From Paenibacillus stellifer (GTDB lineage: Bacteria; Bacillota; Bacilli; Paenibacillales; Paenibacillaceae): 64,000 nucleotides of DNA. Positions 61,906 through 64,000 of the stretch are shown one piece after another. The notes below the pieces were generated by a model, which saw only the letters and a program-made list of their open reading frames with translations, was not told the origin of the DNA and ran no database searches. The translations under genes were made by a program, and so were the position numbers. The DNA lies in assembly GCF_000758685.1 (NCBI RefSeq), contig NZ_CP009286.1, positions 216,501-280,500 of the forward strand. The letters are read 5' to 3'. Each line of letters opens with the position of its first letter. Positions within the stretch are counted from its first letter, which is position 1.

Positions 61906-64000
61906 TTGAATACAAGGAAATTGGGAGTACCTTTGGAAGGGTTTGCAGAATTCAGCCGGACTGTGGCCGCAGAAGGAGCCGTACTGTTGAAGAATGATGC
62001 GGGCGCTCTACCGATCCGGAAGAGCGAAAGCGTTTCGATTTTTGGAAGAACACAGGTAAACTATTATCGGAGCGGCACCGGATCGGGCGGTAGCGTCAAT
62101 GTGGCGTATACAACCAATCTGCTGGACGGCCTGCGCGCCAAGAAGAATATCACGGTTAATGAAGATTTGGCGGCTGTGTATGAGAAATGGATCGAGGCCA
62201 ACCCGTTCGATAACGGGGGAGGCGGTTGGGCCGCAGAGCCTTGGCATCAGAAGGAAATGCCTTTGACAAGCGAGCTGGTGTCTGAAGCCAGGGGGAAGTC
62301 GGATAAAGCTATCGTGGTGATCGGCCGTACGGCGGGCGAGGATCAGGACAATGCCAATGAGCAGGGAAGCTACCGGCTGACCGATGATGAGAAGGACATG
62401 CTGAAGCAGGTAACGGCCCACTTCGAGCGGACGATTGTCGTGCTGAATGTGTCGAATATTATCGATATGAGCTGGCTGAATGACGCGGACTATATCCACC
62501 CGATTGCAAGCGTAATCTATGCCTGGCATGGCGGTATGGAAGGCGGCAATGCGATTGCCGACGTGCTGGCCGGAGAGGTAGCCCCGAGCGGCAAGCTGAC
62601 CGATACGATCGCCTACTCGCTGGACGACTACCCGTCGACCCGCAATTACGGGGATGAATTTACGAACGTATATCAAGAAGACATTTATGTAGGCTACCGG
62701 TATTTTGAAACCTTTTGCCCGGAGAAGGTGCAGTATCCGTTCGGCTACGGCCTGTCGTACACAACCTTTGAACTGAAGGCGGAAGAGGCTGGGCTGGCGA
62801 ATCGTGACGGACAAGAGATCATTGAACTCGTTGTAGCCGTTACCAACACAGGCAGTGAATTTGCAGGCAAAGAGTCGGTTCAGGTGTATTACGAAGCGCC
62901 TCAGGGCAAGCTGGGCAAGCCAGCCAAGGCATTGGCGGCATTCGGCAAAACACGGGTGCTTCAGCCGGGCGAGTCGCAGACCTTGACTATCAGCTTCCCC
63001 GTTCACATTATGGCATCCTACGATGACGAAGGCGTTACGGGCTTCCCTTCCGCCTATGTGCTGGAGGCTGGAACGTATAACCTGTTCGCAGGCAGCAATG
63101 TCCGCAGCCTTATCAGCCTCGGCGTTGAAGGTCAAAGCGGATATACGGTGGCGGATACCACCGTAGTCGAGCAGCTGGAAGAGGCGCTGGCTCCGACCGC
63201 GAGCTTCACCCGGATGAAGCCGGGAGCGCGGCGGGAGGACGGCACGTACGAGCTGATCTTCACGGAAGCGCCGAAGCAGAAAATCTCATTAGCTGAGCGC
63301 ATTCAGAGCAAGCTGCCGGTGACGCTGGAGCAGACCGGAGACAAAGGATACAAGCTCAAAGATGTGCATGAGGGCAAGATTAGCATGGAGGACTTCATCG
63401 CCCAGCTCAGCGACCAGGATCTGGCCGCGATTGTCCGCGGCGAAGGCATGAGCAGCCCGCTGGTGACATCGGGTACGGCATCGGCCTTTGGCGGAGTGAG
63501 CGATTCGCTGTTCGGCTTCGGCATCCCGGTGGGATGTACGGCGGATGGCCCGTCCGGCATCCGGATGGACAGCGGAGAGAAGGCGACCCAGGTGGCAATC
63601 GGCACGCTGCTGGCCGCAACATGGAACCCGGAGCTGGTCGAGGAGCTGTACGTTATGGAAGGCCGGGAGCTGCTCCGGAATGAGATTGACACACTGCTTG
63701 GACCGGGGCTGAATATCCGCCGCAGTCCGCTGAACGGACGGAACTTCGAGTATTTCTCCGAGGACCCGCTGGTTACCGGCGTGTTCGCGGCCGTCTGTAC
63801 CCGCGGAATTATGAAGGGCGGATCGAACGCGACATTGAAGCATTTTGCCTGCAACAATCAGGAGAAATACCGCAGCCAGGTGGATGCCGTCGTATCCGAG
63901 CGCGCCGTGCGGGAGATTTATCTCAAGGGCTTCGAAATCGCCGTGAAGCAGGCCGGAGCCAATTCGATCATGACCTCCTACAATCCGGTGAACGGACACT
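61906..64000 (+). CDS. Family 3 glycoside hydrolase, domain-permuted (5' part, runs off the window)
   Basis: The first 698 codons of a GH3 enzyme without a stop before the window end. The domain order is reversed from the common type: first the alpha/beta sandwich (about 15-260; AAEGAVLLKNDAGALPI, IVVIGRTAGEDQDNANEQGSY, YPFGYGLSYTTFELK), then a fibronectin-III-like domain (about 290-385), then the TIM-barrel domain (from about 490; CTADGPSGIRMDSGEKATQVAIGTLLAATWNPEL, LKHFACNNQE, SIMTSYNPVNGH). The nucleophile Asp (in the SDW/TDW motif) lies beyond the window. TTG start at 61906 after AGGGGAGA. Reversed-order GH3 beta-glucosidases are known in Ruminococcus albus and Butyrivibrio. Cytoplasmic (no signal peptide). 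Confidence 0.9.
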   Translation, partial: MNTRKLGVPLEGFAEFSRTVAAEGAVLLKNDAGALPIRKSESVSIFGRTQVNYYRSGTGSGGSVNVAYTTNLLDGLRAKKNITVNEDLAAVYEKWIEANPFDNGGGGWAAEPWHQKEMPLTSELVSEARGKSDKAIVVIGRTAGEDQDNANEQGSYRLTDDEKDMLKQVTAHFERTIVVLNVSNIIDMSWLNDADYIHPIASVIYAWHGGMEGGNAIADVLAGEVAPSGKLTDTIAYSLDDYPSTRNYGDEFTNVYQEDIYVGYRYFETFCPEKVQYPFGYGLSYTTFELKAEEAGLANRDGQEIIELVVAVTNTGSEFAGKESVQVYYEAPQGKLGKPAKALAAFGKTRVLQPGESQTLTISFPVHIMASYDDEGVTGFPSAYVLEAGTYNLFAGSNVRSLISLGVEGQSGYTVADTTVVEQLEEALAPTASFTRMKPGARREDGTYELIFTEAPKQKISLAERIQSKLPVTLEQTGDKGYKLKDVHEGKISMEDFIAQLSDQDLAAIVRGEGMSSPLVTSGTASAFGGVSDSLFGFGIPVGCTADGPSGIRMDSGEKATQVAIGTLLAATWNPELVEELYVMEGRELLRNEIDTLLGPGLNIRRSPLNGRNFEYFSEDPLVTGVFAAVCTRGIMKGGSNATLKHFACNNQEKYRSQVDAVVSERAVREIYLKGFEIAVKQAGANSIMTSYNPVNGH

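Overview
The window looks like a chromosomal segment of a Paenibacillus-type Firmicute. Core genes have moderate to high GC with AGGAGG-like ribosome sites and frequent GTG/TTG starts. The gene order rapZ-yvcK-whiA-HPr, cggR-gapA-pgk-tpiA-gpmI-eno-secG-rnr-smpB is typical of that group, and classical Gram-positive regulatory sites (CtsR, CggR, LexA-like) are visible. The genus is an inference from layout and style, not a search result.

Region 1 (1-18.5 kb) is housekeeping: the end of rapZ, yvcK, whiA, a Crh-like HPr, two secreted proteins (SIMPL domain; stalk/DUF3298), an SGNH hydrolase, clpP on the minus strand with two CtsR operators, a tRNA-Arg(CCG), then the complete lower-glycolysis operon behind its CggR repressor and operator, secG, RNase R with a long Gly/Arg/Lys tail, and smpB. 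Region 2 (18.5-24.3 kb) holds a PHP-family phosphoesterase, an ECF vitamin/metabolite transporter (S component, fused double ATPase, T component) and a divergent MurR/RpiR-type regulator whose promoter region has two identical-architecture inverted repeats.

Region 3 (24.58-38.2 kb) is a genomic island at ssrA. The complete tmRNA (tag GKQNNNLAFAA) is followed by at least three further copies of the tmRNA 3' part, a short degenerate fourth, and a copy of the tmRNA terminator. These delimit small cargo blocks: a membrane protein plus Mrr-type restriction enzyme; a decayed TOTE-like primase-helicase, a DUF6155-like protein and a zeta-toxin-like kinase with a small partner; an Rpn-type nuclease gene interrupted by an intact IS21-family element (2,549 bp, ATAT target duplication); a sigma-like gene pair; two VOC/glyoxalase-fold genes; and an AbrB-like antitoxin/Doc toxin pair. 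No integrase is visible. Much of the cargo is AT-rich compared with the core.

Region 4 (38.4-49.5 kb) is accessory: an AraC-like regulator broken by a stop, a truncated esterase, a small leader-peptide-like protein, a metallo-beta-lactamase-fold lipoprotein, an intact AraC paralogue, a VOC protein, a membrane protein, a two-component system, an alpha/beta hydrolase with a ribbon-helix-helix partner, and a xanthine/uracil-type permease.

Region 5 (49.7-59.4 kb) is a guanidine-use locus: a guanidine-I (ykkC) riboswitch controls two carboxyguanidine-deiminase-type subunits, a biotin-dependent guanidine/urea carboxylase and allophanate hydrolase, which together would convert guanidine to ammonia and CO2. 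A divergent APC permease and a coiled-coil exported protein lie next to it; both have LexA-like boxes upstream and the second has a strong attenuator-like leader. Region 6 (59.5-64 kb) has an HD-domain protein, three small genes and the start of a domain-permuted GH3 glycosidase that runs off the window.
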